Assembly: GCA_910586845.1 (NCBI GenBank)
Contig: CAJUJV010000032.1
Span: 7,078-14,020, forward strand
Direction of reading: 5' to 3'
Source of the DNA: an uncultured Hungatella sp.
GTDB taxonomy: Bacteria; Bacillota; Clostridia; Lachnospirales; Lachnospiraceae
DNA length: 6,943 nucleotides
Below, piece by piece: positions 1 through 6,389 of the stretch. Position 1 is the stretch's first letter; the number at the start of each line of letters is the position of its first letter. Position numbers and translations under genes: made by a program. A model generated the notes under the pieces. That model worked only from the letters and a program-made list of their open reading frames with translations, did not search any database and had not been told where the DNA came from.

Positions 1-84
1 GCTTCCTTCACTGTCCGACTCAGCAGAAGACTCTTCCCCATCGCTTCCTTCACTGTCTGACTCAGCAGAAGACTGCTGACTTTC
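1..84 (-). repeat. Two tandem 42-bp units encoding SSAESDSEGS-type repeats
   Basis: Bases 1-32 and 43-74 are identical except for one C/T change, so the period is 42 bp (14 residues). The second copy diverges near its plus-strand end. The protein repeat reads S-S-A-E-S-D-S-E-G-S-D-G-E-E. The array touches the window edge, so the copy number is unknown. It belongs to the acidic tail of the CnaB-like protein. Confidence 0.85.
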
Positions 85-1130
85 GTCTTCTCCCTCATCT
101 GTCTCGCTGGATGGTATTTCCTTATCTGTATTTATCTCTTCTGTAATGCTGGTATCTGCGTTCTGTGTTATGGGATTGACCTCCCGCCAAACAGATCCGA
201 TGTATATGATCCCGTTTCTCCGATGAGAAACTACATCTCCGTTCTCAGGTATTGTATTCTCCGGAATTGTACTGTTTCCCAAAATCGTCTCTTCTGTATT
301 TTTCTCTGCTTCATCGTTCTTCTCAGATGTTATCTCGTCTACAGCTGTATTGCTCTCCTGAGTTGTATCTTCTGTATTTTCATCTGCTTCCGTACTGCTC
401 TCTTGGGTTGTATCCTCTGTATTTTCATCTGCCTCCGTATTGCTCTCAGATGTTGTTCCCTCCGCAACTGTACTGCTGGCAGGATCGTTCTCAGATGTCA
501 TCTCCTCCAAAACAGCGCTGCTCTCCAATACGGATCCTTCCCCGCCTTCTGTCTCTAAAACATTATTGTCTGTTTCAGGCAGATTGTCAGGATCTCTTTT
601 TTGGGAATCGGAAGGGGTTCCCTCCGTTTTTGTGTCTGCGGATTCACTAAAATCGTCATCCTGGAGAAGATCAAATGTCTGAGAGTCGTTATCGTACTCA
701 AGATCATACATCTTTTCAACTGTGATCTTATAAGAAGGAATATACCCGTCTCCTCCCAGTTCTTCCAGCCAGATATCATCACCTGATGGAAGCTTTTTAT
801 CTTCTGGAACCGGCTCATTTTCGTACTTATACGAATACTTCCATGCATCCCCCGGAGTAGCTATAAAGCTTTGCCTGACACCTCCTGCCTGACAAAACGA
901 GATAGTAATGCTATCTTTATCCTTTGGAACATCTGGCTTCCACTCTTTAGTGATCACTAACTCACCATAAACTGAGGAATATACAGATCTCCCGTCCTTT
1001 TCTCCATAGTCATCACTCTTAATGTTGAAAAACCATCCGCATAAGTAGTAATCATCCCAAATGTCAAAATGAACATAAACAGCAGGGTACCTGCGCGGAC
1101 CATTCTTTTTGCTTTTTCGGCAAACTTCAT
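1..1130 (-). CDS. Secreted CnaB-like surface protein with acidic repeat tail; 3' end cut by window, frameshifted
   Basis: The start is ATG at 1130, behind a strong GGAGGG site (1138-1143, spacing 7). The first ~33 codons give a convincing Sec signal peptide: basic N-terminus (KFAEKAKRMVR), hydrophobic core (LLFMFILTFGM), likely cleavage after TTYA. That frame stops at 957 after 57 codons. The frame one base back is open from there to the window edge. It encodes a CnaB-like beta-sandwich: ELVITKEWKPDVPKDKDSITISF, then a DAWKYSYKY segment and GYIPSYKITVEKMYD, about residues 57-140 after joining. A low-complexity Ser/Thr/Glu/Asp region (~155-377) follows, with 15- and 14-residue repeats and one basic/hydrophobic island near residues 298-322. 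I read this as one gene with a missing base at the T-run 1028-1032 and type it CDS because an assembly error is possible. It is last in an operon, 27 bp after the amidase. A sortase signal would lie beyond the edge. The exact function is unknown; an adhesin or stalk-like wall protein is inferred. Confidence 0.72.
313..447 (-). repeat. 45-bp coding repeats (ESNTEADENTEDTTQ type)
   Basis: Unit one (447-403) and unit two (402-358) differ at 5 of 45 bases, and only one of these changes an amino acid (ESNT to ESST). This suggests selection on the protein sequence after duplication. A third, degenerate unit follows at 357-313 (ESNTAVDEITSEKND). All lie in the Ser/Thr/Glu-rich stalk-like region of the surface protein. 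Confidence 0.8.
1028..1032 (-). other. Apparent -1 frameshift site in a 5-T run (coding strand)
   Basis: On the coding strand, ...GAT GGT TTT TCA... belongs to the signal-peptide frame, while TTT TTC AAC ATT AAG belongs to the CnaB-domain frame. One additional T in this run would give ADG-FFNIKSDDYGEK and a continuous protein of at least 377 residues. The run is not a canonical X-XXY-YYZ slippery heptamer, so a homopolymer indel (sequencing error or phase-variable tract) fits better than programmed slippage. Confidence 0.6.
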
Positions 1131-1157
1131 CTCTTATCCCTCCTCTATATCTTACAG

Positions 1158-1841
1158 TCAATCCATCTCCTGCAGCCGCCTGTTTACCGTCTCGGCGATC
1201 TCACTCATCCGGCTCTCCAGATAGGGCCCCGGACATATGGTATCCGCCTTGAACATCTTGTGGGTCGTAAGATTCCCCTCAGCGTCACCAGTATAAATCA
1301 GTTCCTGGATACCGTTGCGTCTACAGATATCAGTGCACAACTCGATCAGCGCCTCATAGGATTCGTCGCTGACATGCCAGTCTCCGCCAGTCTCGTCATT
1401 AGCCACCTCGATAGTAACTGCCTGATGATCGTTCTCCGGGCTGCTGGAGGTCCAGGCCCTGTTTCTTTCTTCCACATAAAGTGCGATCCCTCCCTCGATA
1501 TCGACAGCATAGTTGGCGGATGCCCGCCGGTCCTGCTCTGCAAATACCTCACCCAGCCGTTCCAGGCTGATAGTGTCCGCCATATGATGAATGGTGATCT
1601 TCCTGATCGGTTCCTTCCTTGGAAAATCCGCCATGGGCGACAGATAGATATAGTCAATTAACGGGCTGTTGCGGCTGATGACTTTAGTCCGCTCCTCCTC
1701 TGTAAGCTGCCGGTCCACAATATCCGGAATCCCGGCATCCGAGATCAGCCAGGCGGCCAGAACCACCCCGGCCAGAGCACAGAATGTCCATAAAAGGATC
1801 CATATACCCCTGTAATCTCTGGTTTGGCTTTTTCCATTCAT
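1158..1841 (-). CDS. Membrane-anchored N-acetylmuramoyl-L-alanine amidase (Amidase_2/PGRP fold)
   Basis: A 227-residue protein predicted to cleave the MurNAc-L-alanine bond of peptidoglycan outside the cell. Residues 13-33 form one hydrophobic helix after a short basic N-terminus, giving a type II anchor or uncleaved signal. The Amidase_2-type domain covers about residues 78-225. It shows ITIHHMAD with candidate zinc ligand His85 or His86, an ANYAVDIEGGIALYVEE strand pair, a Glu/Asn-rich HQAVTIEVAND core, and a C-terminal TTHKMFKADTICPGPYL segment with candidate ligands His194 and Cys203 (family pattern H...CPG). The start ATG at 1841 sits 5 bp behind AGGAGG, which overlaps the end of the upstream gene (12 bp apart), so the two are co-transcribed and probably translationally coupled. 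Downstream is a secreted surface protein, so a role in wall remodelling for surface display is plausible but inferred. The length is typical of compact amidases and the gene looks intact. Confidence 0.87.
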   Translation of the reverse strand: MNGKSQTRDYRGIWILLWTFCALAGVVLAAWLISDAGIPDIVDRQLTEEERTKVISRNSPLIDYIYLSPMADFPRKEPIRKITIHHMADTISLERLGEVFAEQDRRASANYAVDIEGGIALYVEERNRAWTSSSPENDHQAVTIEVANDETGGDWHVSDESYEALIELCTDICRRNGIQELIYTGDAEGNLTTHKMFKADTICPGPYLESRMSEIAETVNRRLQEMD

Positions 1842-1853
1842 GTTTCCTCCTCC

Positions 1854-3200
1854 TCAGCCCTTCGGATGGAACAGATGATACGCGAATACGGCTCCGCAGA
1901 TACAGAATATAAGCCTTGCCGCCCTGTCACTGATCCGTCTGCCGCCGCTTCTTGGGCTGCTCACCGTCATAAAGACCAGCGCCGGGATAGATTCGAAGAA
2001 GAAGCCTGTATCCATCAGATTGTGGACGCAGAATGCCGCCGACCCGCACTTGATCATCTCATCCCCTTTCTTCACAAAATGACGTATCGCGATGAAAATC
2101 ACCGCAGTCAAGGCCACAAGGCCCAGTTCCACTCCTATATGAATAAACAGATTATGGATAATCCAGGTATTAAAATAAGTATCGCCGTCGTAGAGATTCA
2201 GGGCTCTCCACTGGTAAGGTCCTACCCCAAGCAACGGTTCCATCCAGAGATACCCGAGTCCGTTTCTCATCATCCTCAGCCTCTCCGCAAAAGTTGCCGC
2301 CGCGCTGGGACGTATCAGAACCGCTGCCGCTGCCACGACGAGTCCGAATCCGGCTATTCCTTTGGCCGCCGTCAAATAATCCCGGAGAAAACTTACAAAT
2401 TTCTTCCAGTTTACCGCCATCGCCGTCAGATACAGAAATATGGGGACGCACAGCCAGGGAGCCTTCGTTCTCCTTGCCGCGATATACATCAGGATCCCGA
2501 TCCCCACACCCACGCTGGCTCTGGCCAGTATGCAGCAGAGATAACCGAATGTCTCCTTCCAGGAGGCCTTTCTTTTCTTATATAAGAATGCGGCGAAAAT
2601 ACCAACTGCCATGGATACAAAACTTCCCATGGACAGAGTCAGCGCCAGCGCCGTCAGCACAAAGGGTTCTATGTGCTCCAGAAAGCCTTCAGGTTCACAG
2701 GCCAGAAGAGCAAACCAGCCTGTTACCAGAAAAATGCCAAATGCATTAGGTGCTCCCAGAATTCCCCCCAGCCTGTATACTGTCCCGGCCTGTGCCTGCC
2801 GCACAAACTGAAGAGTTCCCAGTATCGCCGTACAGCCGATCCAGCCGGCACAGAGCCGCCTCAGACACTTCTGCTCTCTCTGGTCCAGATAAGCCATAGC
2901 GAGATAGATCACGGTAAATATGATCTGAGTCCCGGCAAAGCCTTTCGTAATCGTTCCGTAAGCCGACCAGGAGGACGCCAGGCTGAACAGATCATAGATC
3001 AGCATCGGCACCAGCACCCACAGATCCACAGTCACAGCCCCCTGAACGCAACCAGCCATACATAGAGCGAGCCCTATCATTCCCGCCACAGCCGTATCCC
3101 CGATACTGCTGAAGCTTAAGACGATCAGAGTGAGAAACAGCAATATCATGATGTTATGACTCATCAAATAATCACAGCTCTTTCTTATTCTGTGGGCCAC
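1854..3200 (-). CDS. O-antigen ligase / Wzy polymerase-like multi-pass membrane protein
   Basis: A 448-residue, highly hydrophobic protein with roughly ten to twelve membrane helices spread from residue 17 to about 442. A large outward loop (~300-350) carries the family signature: arginines in FAERLRMMRNG (307-312), then EPLLGVGPYQW (321-331) and WIIHNLFIHIGVELGL (346-361). HNLMDTGFF near 393-401 resembles the second conserved His motif. The WaaL/Wzy family joins or polymerises lipid-linked glycans at the outer face of the membrane. In a Gram-positive this would be wall- or capsule-linked polysaccharide, though the substrate cannot be read from the sequence. The start is GTG at 3200, with a weak AGGGAG site about 11 bp upstream; an ATG at codon 13 has no visible site. 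It is first in an operon with the amidase and the CnaB-like protein, under the promoter at 3263-3291. Confidence 0.82.
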   Translation of the reverse strand: MAHRIRKSCDYLMSHNIMILLFLTLIVLSFSSIGDTAVAGMIGLALCMAGCVQGAVTVDLWVLVPMLIYDLFSLASSWSAYGTITKGFAGTQIIFTVIYLAMAYLDQREQKCLRRLCAGWIGCTAILGTLQFVRQAQAGTVYRLGGILGAPNAFGIFLVTGWFALLACEPEGFLEHIEPFVLTALALTLSMGSFVSMAVGIFAAFLYKKRKASWKETFGYLCCILARASVGVGIGILMYIAARRTKAPWLCVPIFLYLTAMAVNWKKFVSFLRDYLTAAKGIAGFGLVVAAAAVLIRPSAAATFAERLRMMRNGLGYLWMEPLLGVGPYQWRALNLYDGDTYFNTWIIHNLFIHIGVELGLVALTAVIFIAIRHFVKKGDEMIKCGSAAFCVHNLMDTGFFFESIPALVFMTVSSPRSGGRRISDRAARLIFCICGAVFAYHLFHPKG

Positions 3201-3262
3201 AAGTCCTGTCTCCCTTCCCTGGTAGTACTTTTCTTAGGTAATTCGTAAAAGAGTTTTAAATA

Positions 3263-3291
3263 ATTATAGTATATCTGTTAGCAAAATTCAA
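3263..3291 (-). promoter_or_regulatory. Sigma-A-like promoter of the ligase-amidase-CnaB operon
   Basis: On the minus strand TTGAAT (3291-3286) is followed by a 17-bp spacer and a perfect TATAAT (3268-3263). The expected start near 3256 gives a leader of about 56 nt before the GTG at 3200. The spacer contains TAACAG (3280-3275), the half-site of the palindrome seen at the two other minus-strand promoters. Confidence 0.75.
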
Positions 3292-3298
3292 CTGCAAT

Positions 3299-3353
3299 GT
3301 TACATTTTTGGTAAAATTTGTTATTTTTGTTCATCTGTGGATAAAAATGTAAC
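3299..3353. repeat. 11-bp perfect inverted repeat spanning the acyltransferase 3' end
   Basis: GTTACATTTTT (3299-3309) is exactly complementary to AAAAATGTAAC (3343-3353), with a 33-bp loop. The element covers the acyltransferase stop codon and ends 8 bp upstream of the -35 box of the next promoter. Read on the minus strand no T-tract follows it, so it is not a clear terminator for the acyltransferase. On the plus strand it is followed by GTTTTTT, but there is no plus-strand gene upstream for it to terminate. It could be a protein-binding dyad. Confidence 0.55.
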
Positions 3354-4383
3354 GTTTTTTGAATATCTGTCCTGCCACATCTTCCACAGACGATTCTTTT
3401 TTTCCAGATAATGCCGGGATAAAACCGACAGAACGATCAAAATAAGGAAATAAATCATAAAATTAAGCCGACCATCCACAGAGGAAACACCTGCCATATC
3501 TTCCATAACAAGGAACCACCACACAACAGGCACGTGCCACAGATATACAGAGAGACTGCATCTTCCCATCATCTGAACCGGTGTCAGGGTGAGGATGCCT
3601 CTGCGGCCATCTCTGGAAAGGGTCAGGCAGATGAGGGCGGCGCACACTGCCGTAATACTCCACCGCACATCGCCGGGAAGCGCCTCCAGCCCCCACAGCC
3701 AGGCAGCTGCCGCCAATACTCCCAGGGTGACACCGCAGACGACGGCGACGGCTTTTCTCTTTACGACAGACTTCATCAGCAGTTCCGCGAGAAGCACTCC
3801 CACAAAGAAATTCATGTACCCTTCCCCGTTGACAGAATACAGAAAAGGAAAATCCCAGTTTTTTACTTCCAACACGGCGCCGGCGGCAGCCAGGCAGATA
3901 CACGCAGGAAGAAAACCTTCCTGTCAGATAGTACAGAAAGTAACACAGTATCAGAACACATAGAAACCACGCCGCATGGTTATATGGCACATCCTCGCCA
4001 AACCAGCCGCTTGACATCATCAGAAACGTCATACACAGCCTTTTTATGTCAACCGATCCGCTTTTATAAATCGACAGACACACCATGGCAAGGTTGGAAA
4101 GAGCATACAGTGGGTAGATCTTCAGAATACGTCTCGCCATAAACGGAACCGCTCTACACTCGTTTCCCGTCACCTGCATTTTATAATGGTATGCCGTCAG
4201 CAAACCGCTTAACATAAAAAACATGTAGTTGCCGAAATATCCCCCATAGCGGTAAATCGGTCCCAGCCATCGGGAAAACGGCGAATGAAACACCTCATTT
4301 ACATGATAGATCACAATCCCCACGCAGAAAACTGCACGCAGGCCATCCAGCCCTGCAAAGCGATCCCCCTCTTTCATCCTCAC
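3321..4383 (-). pseudogene. Acyltransferase 3 family membrane protein, split by a one-base frameshift
   Basis: The 5' part reads RFAGLDGLRAVFCVGIVIYH, the hallmark Acyl_transf_3 start with Arg16 and putative catalytic His27, then FMLSG and ARRILKIYPLY, and stays in frame to YYLTGR near 3916. The 3' part, in another frame, continues with FLPACICLAAAGAV, a GEGYMNFFVG segment, and the typical MMGRCSLSVYLWHVPV near the end. Dropping one T from the coding-strand run at 3912-3915 joins them into about 353 residues, the usual family length, with about ten membrane helices. Members transfer O-acetyl or similar groups onto extracellular glycans. GTG at 4383 is possible, but ATG at 4377 with GGGG 7 bp upstream is the likelier start. 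It has its own promoter. It is typed pseudogene because neither half is functional alone; a sequencing error would restore it. Confidence 0.8.
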
Positions 4384-4395
4384 ACCCCATCATAC

Positions 4396-4474
4396 CGCAG
4401 ACTCTGCTGCCTCTGCGAATATCCGTATTTTTAAGTATCAGGAGTCCTCGGCACCCTGCCGTAGAAAAATACTT
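4396..4474 (-). promoter_or_regulatory. Structured 5' leader of the acyltransferase mRNA
   Basis: The predicted leader is about 150 nt (start near 4527). It holds several nested dyads: GTATTTTT (4425-4432) with AAAAATAC (4465-4472), the competing AAGTAT (4433-4438) with ATACTT (4469-4474), a tight CGGCA/TGCCG hairpin (4449-4461), and CGCAGA (4396-4401) with TCTGCG (4412-4417). A seven-codon ATG frame (4498-4475, MYCLLFA) precedes them with AAGG upstream. I do not recognise a known riboswitch class. The competing pairings could be attenuation-like or incidental. Confidence 0.3.
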
Positions 4475-4508
4475 TTATGCGAACAACAGACAGTACATAT
4501 CAGTACCT

Positions 4509-4528
4509 TAACAGAAGATTTTCTGTTA
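4509..4528. promoter_or_regulatory. Perfect palindrome TAACAGAA-N4-TTCTGTTA at the acyltransferase start site
   Basis: Two 8-bp arms (4509-4516 and 4521-4528) flank GATT. The palindrome begins 5 bp after the -10 box, that is at the predicted transcription start, the usual place of a repressor operator. The same TAACAG...CTGTTA arms lie at the equivalent place of the ptuA promoter. No T-run follows on the minus strand, so it is not a terminator for ptuB. Confidence 0.6.
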
Positions 4529-4533
4529 TAGAA

Positions 4534-4562
4534 ATAATACCACAAATCAGACGTATTTTCAA
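4534..4562 (-). promoter_or_regulatory. Sigma-A-like promoter of the acyltransferase
   Basis: TTGAAA (4562-4557), a 17-bp spacer, then TATTAT (4539-4534) on the minus strand. It sits just behind the ptuB stop codon with no visible terminator between, so ptuAB readthrough into the acyltransferase is also possible. Predicted start about 4527. Confidence 0.65.
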
Positions 4563-4583
4563 GAAGATATGGAAAATCTTTGG

Positions 4584-5177
4584 TTAAAAACTGTTAGAAT
4601 TCACATAATACTGAATTACATCCAAAAACGGCTCTTTTGCTCCATCATGCACTTCCAAATACCATTTCAGTGAAGTCTCATCACAATATTGACAGTTCTG
4701 ATACACTGCTGCTCTTGCCTGCTTCAATTTGTATGAATCCAATCCCAATATTTTTATTGTATATTCTCCTCTGTCTGTAAGTCCTACAATATCACCATTA
4801 GGGAAAAAAGCAAAATGTTTTTCACAATCTTCTTCCAATGGTGATACAAACATTTTTTCATCATAATCATTATCTTTTTGGGGTCCACAGGTTTTTTCGT
4901 CCTTTGAACAGGAGGCCAGAATATTATCATAGTCCATGGTTTCATTAGGATAAAGATCCTTTGGACGAACATGCTCATTCAGGGAATTATTCATGTCAAT
5001 TCTTCTACAGCAATAACAGCAGATACGATACTGCTCTTTTACCAGATAATCTCTCAGTTTTTTTCTGACCTGTATACCAGCTTCAGAATTACTGAGCTGA
5101 TAATAATTTACTTCCGGATTCTTTCGTTTAAAATTCGTCCAAAAATCCGGTTCCCCTTCTTTCGTAATCTTTATCAT
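4584..5177 (-). CDS. ptuB: HNH endonuclease of a Septu anti-phage system (PtuB-like, TIGR02646-type)
   Basis: A 197-residue predicted nuclease, the effector partner of the ATPase upstream. The zinc-binding HNH core is visible in order: C53-C-Y-C56 in YRICCYCCRRI, then N67-E68-H69 in LNEHVRPKDLYP (EH being the catalytic part of the family's EHf.Pk motif), DYDNILASC with N85 and C90, then C97-GPQK, and FVSPLEEDC at 110-118. This CxxC-EH-NxxxxC-CxxxK order with a following conserved Pro is characteristic of the HNH proteins encoded beside PtuA ATPases. The start ATG at 5177 has GGAG 4 bp upstream (5182-5185). The ATGA at 5177-5174 overlaps the end of a frame that appears to be the lost ptuA C-terminus. 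It is more AT-rich than the surface genes, consistent with horizontal acquisition. No reverse transcriptase is present, so a retron version is not supported here. The gene looks intact. Confidence 0.83.
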   Translation of the reverse strand: MIKITKEGEPDFWTNFKRKNPEVNYYQLSNSEAGIQVRKKLRDYLVKEQYRICCYCCRRIDMNNSLNEHVRPKDLYPNETMDYDNILASCSKDEKTCGPQKDNDYDEKMFVSPLEEDCEKHFAFFPNGDIVGLTDRGEYTIKILGLDSYKLKQARAAVYQNCQYCDETSLKWYLEVHDGAKEPFLDVIQYYVNSNSF

Positions 5178-5275
5178 TGCTCTCCTTTTCTTCTTCTGAG
5201 GTATCCTTCTGCCAATATTACCTCCTGATCCGTATCTCCTGCTATTTCTTTGAGAACGTTGACGTAGTATTCATA
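5174..5275 (-). other. Out-of-frame PtuA C-terminal remnant ending in an ATGA overlap with ptuB
   Basis: In the frame one base back from ptuA, the sequence reads YEYYVNVLKEIAGDTDQEV followed by ILAEGYLRRRKGEQ, ending at TGA 5176-5174, which overlaps the ptuB ATG. From memory of the family, PtuA-like ATPases often end in a helix plus an LKEL.G..D.E...AE..IRR.. pattern, so this looks like real coding sequence detached by a frameshift or a small out-of-frame deletion near 5255-5275. The frame is open for only about 42 codons, so chance is not excluded. Confidence 0.5.
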
Positions 5276-6354
5276 TACTCTTCCAAAATATAGTTGCTGT
5301 CAAATCCATCCATTCTTTCAACTATTTTGAGAGTACTTCCGGTTTCCTGCTGACTTAGACATATAATCCTGTATCTGTCATCAGCTTCTCCCAACACCTG
5401 AGGAGAATGGGTTGTTACAATAAACTGTATATTGGGAAATGTATTTGCCAGAACCCCAAGTACTCTGCGCTGCCAGCCTGGATGCATATGCAGCTCAATC
5501 TCATCAATCAAGACAATACCTGTTCCCTCTAATGGGTTTTCTCTGTGCTGATTGGCAATGGCAATCCTCCGCGCCAGATCCCCAAACAATGCCAGCGTAC
5601 ATTTTTCTCCATCTGACAATTGATCTACACGGATGTCTCTGCCACCCTTCTTTACCTTCATACACAGGGGATTTCTCCGGACCTTCAGTCCCTCCACATC
5701 ACCAAGCATGGATTCTATGGCTCTGCGTACACAACTCAGCATTCTGTCTTCGTAAGCAGAATTATCCATCTCCAGCTTTAATTCATTTTCCAGGTCTTCC
5801 TGATTCCGAAACCACTCAAAAAATGTGCGAAAATCCAATTCATTTTCGATGGATCTTTCAAGAGCAGAAATGATACTGAATTCATGTTTGCTGCGAATTC
5901 GGAGTGGAATATCCAAAACAGATCGGTTGGTCCCATAATTGACAAAAATCGGCATGGCGCTGTATTCCGGTTCCAAAAATGATCTTTCGAAGTCTTCACA
6001 GAAAACATCATATAGCTTCTTATCATAAGTTTGCTGCTTTTTCGGCATCCCTGATTTCTGTCTCCGATACTGCCTGACCAATTTATGTGGAGAATCGTCC
6101 ATTTTCACGGTCGCACTAATCGTGCATTCAGAGGCGCCGATTCTCACGATATCGCTGTTAAAATCTCCATATGCCTTTCCCTGAGAGGGATTCAGACGAT
6201 TAATCCATACACGGAACAGATAGTTGATAATCGCTAATATAGTCGATTTTCCGGTTCCGTTTATGCCGAATATTACTGTGCTTTTCCCCTGCAAATCCAG
6301 ATCCAGTTCTTCAAAGATTTTAAAATTCCGAGCATTCAGCTTCTCTATTTCCAT
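5242..6354 (-). CDS. ptuA: Septu system ATPase (PtuA-like, ABC/SMC-type AAA ATPase), C-terminus probably truncated
   Basis: A 370-residue ATPase, the sensor/regulatory half of a Septu defence pair with the HNH nuclease downstream. Motifs in order: N-terminal IEKLNARNFKIFEELDLDL strand pair; Walker A GINGTGKST (30-38); FVNYGTNRS (137-145), a loop typical of this family; an insert of charged helices (155-225); ABC signature LSDGEK (246-251); Walker B with GIVLIDEIELHMHPGWQ (Asp284, Glu285); and the switch His316 in FIVTTHSPQVL. No TOPRIM nuclease domain follows, separating it from full OLD nucleases. The start ATG at 6354 is well supported by GGAGGG (6363-6368, spacing 8). The protein ends abruptly in MNTTSTFSKK, whereas a coding-like continuation in another frame runs to an ATGA overlap with ptuB, suggesting a frameshift and a natural length near 390 or more. 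All catalytic motifs remain intact. Promoter at 6418-6446. Confidence 0.82.
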   Translation of the reverse strand: MEIEKLNARNFKIFEELDLDLQGKSTVIFGINGTGKSTILAIINYLFRVWINRLNPSQGKAYGDFNSDIVRIGASECTISATVKMDDSPHKLVRQYRRQKSGMPKKQQTYDKKLYDVFCEDFERSFLEPEYSAMPIFVNYGTNRSVLDIPLRIRSKHEFSIISALERSIENELDFRTFFEWFRNQEDLENELKLEMDNSAYEDRMLSCVRRAIESMLGDVEGLKVRRNPLCMKVKKGGRDIRVDQLSDGEKCTLALFGDLARRIAIANQHRENPLEGTGIVLIDEIELHMHPGWQRRVLGVLANTFPNIQFIVTTHSPQVLGEADDRYRIICLSQQETGSTLKIVERMDGFDSNYILEEYMNTTSTFSKK

Positions 6355-6389
6355 CTGATAATCCCTCCGGTTAAGTCGGCAATATTCTA

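Noticed and set aside
1..84. CRISPR-like array
   Set aside because: The two 42-bp units are direct tandem coding repeats with no unique spacers between them, and they continue an open reading frame.
1028..1034. Programmed -1 ribosomal frameshift in the CnaB-like gene
   Set aside because: In the starting frame the bases read T-GGT-TTT-TCA, which does not fit X-XXY-YYZ, and there is no obvious downstream pseudoknot. A homopolymer indel is simpler.
1824..2585. Long plus-strand open frame (253 codons) opposite the ligase gene
   Set aside because: It is antisense to a well-supported membrane protein with family motifs, has no recognisable domain, and its composition (His/Arg/Ser/Pro-rich) is typical of a shadow frame.
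4509..4528. Rho-independent terminator after ptuB
   Set aside because: The hairpin is AT-rich with no T-tract following on the minus strand, and it lies at a predicted transcription start rather than directly behind ptuB.
4584..6354. Retron-associated version of the ATPase-HNH pair
   Set aside because: No reverse transcriptase and no msr/msd-like structured RNA is present in the 200 bp upstream of ptuA, where the space is taken by two divergent promoters.
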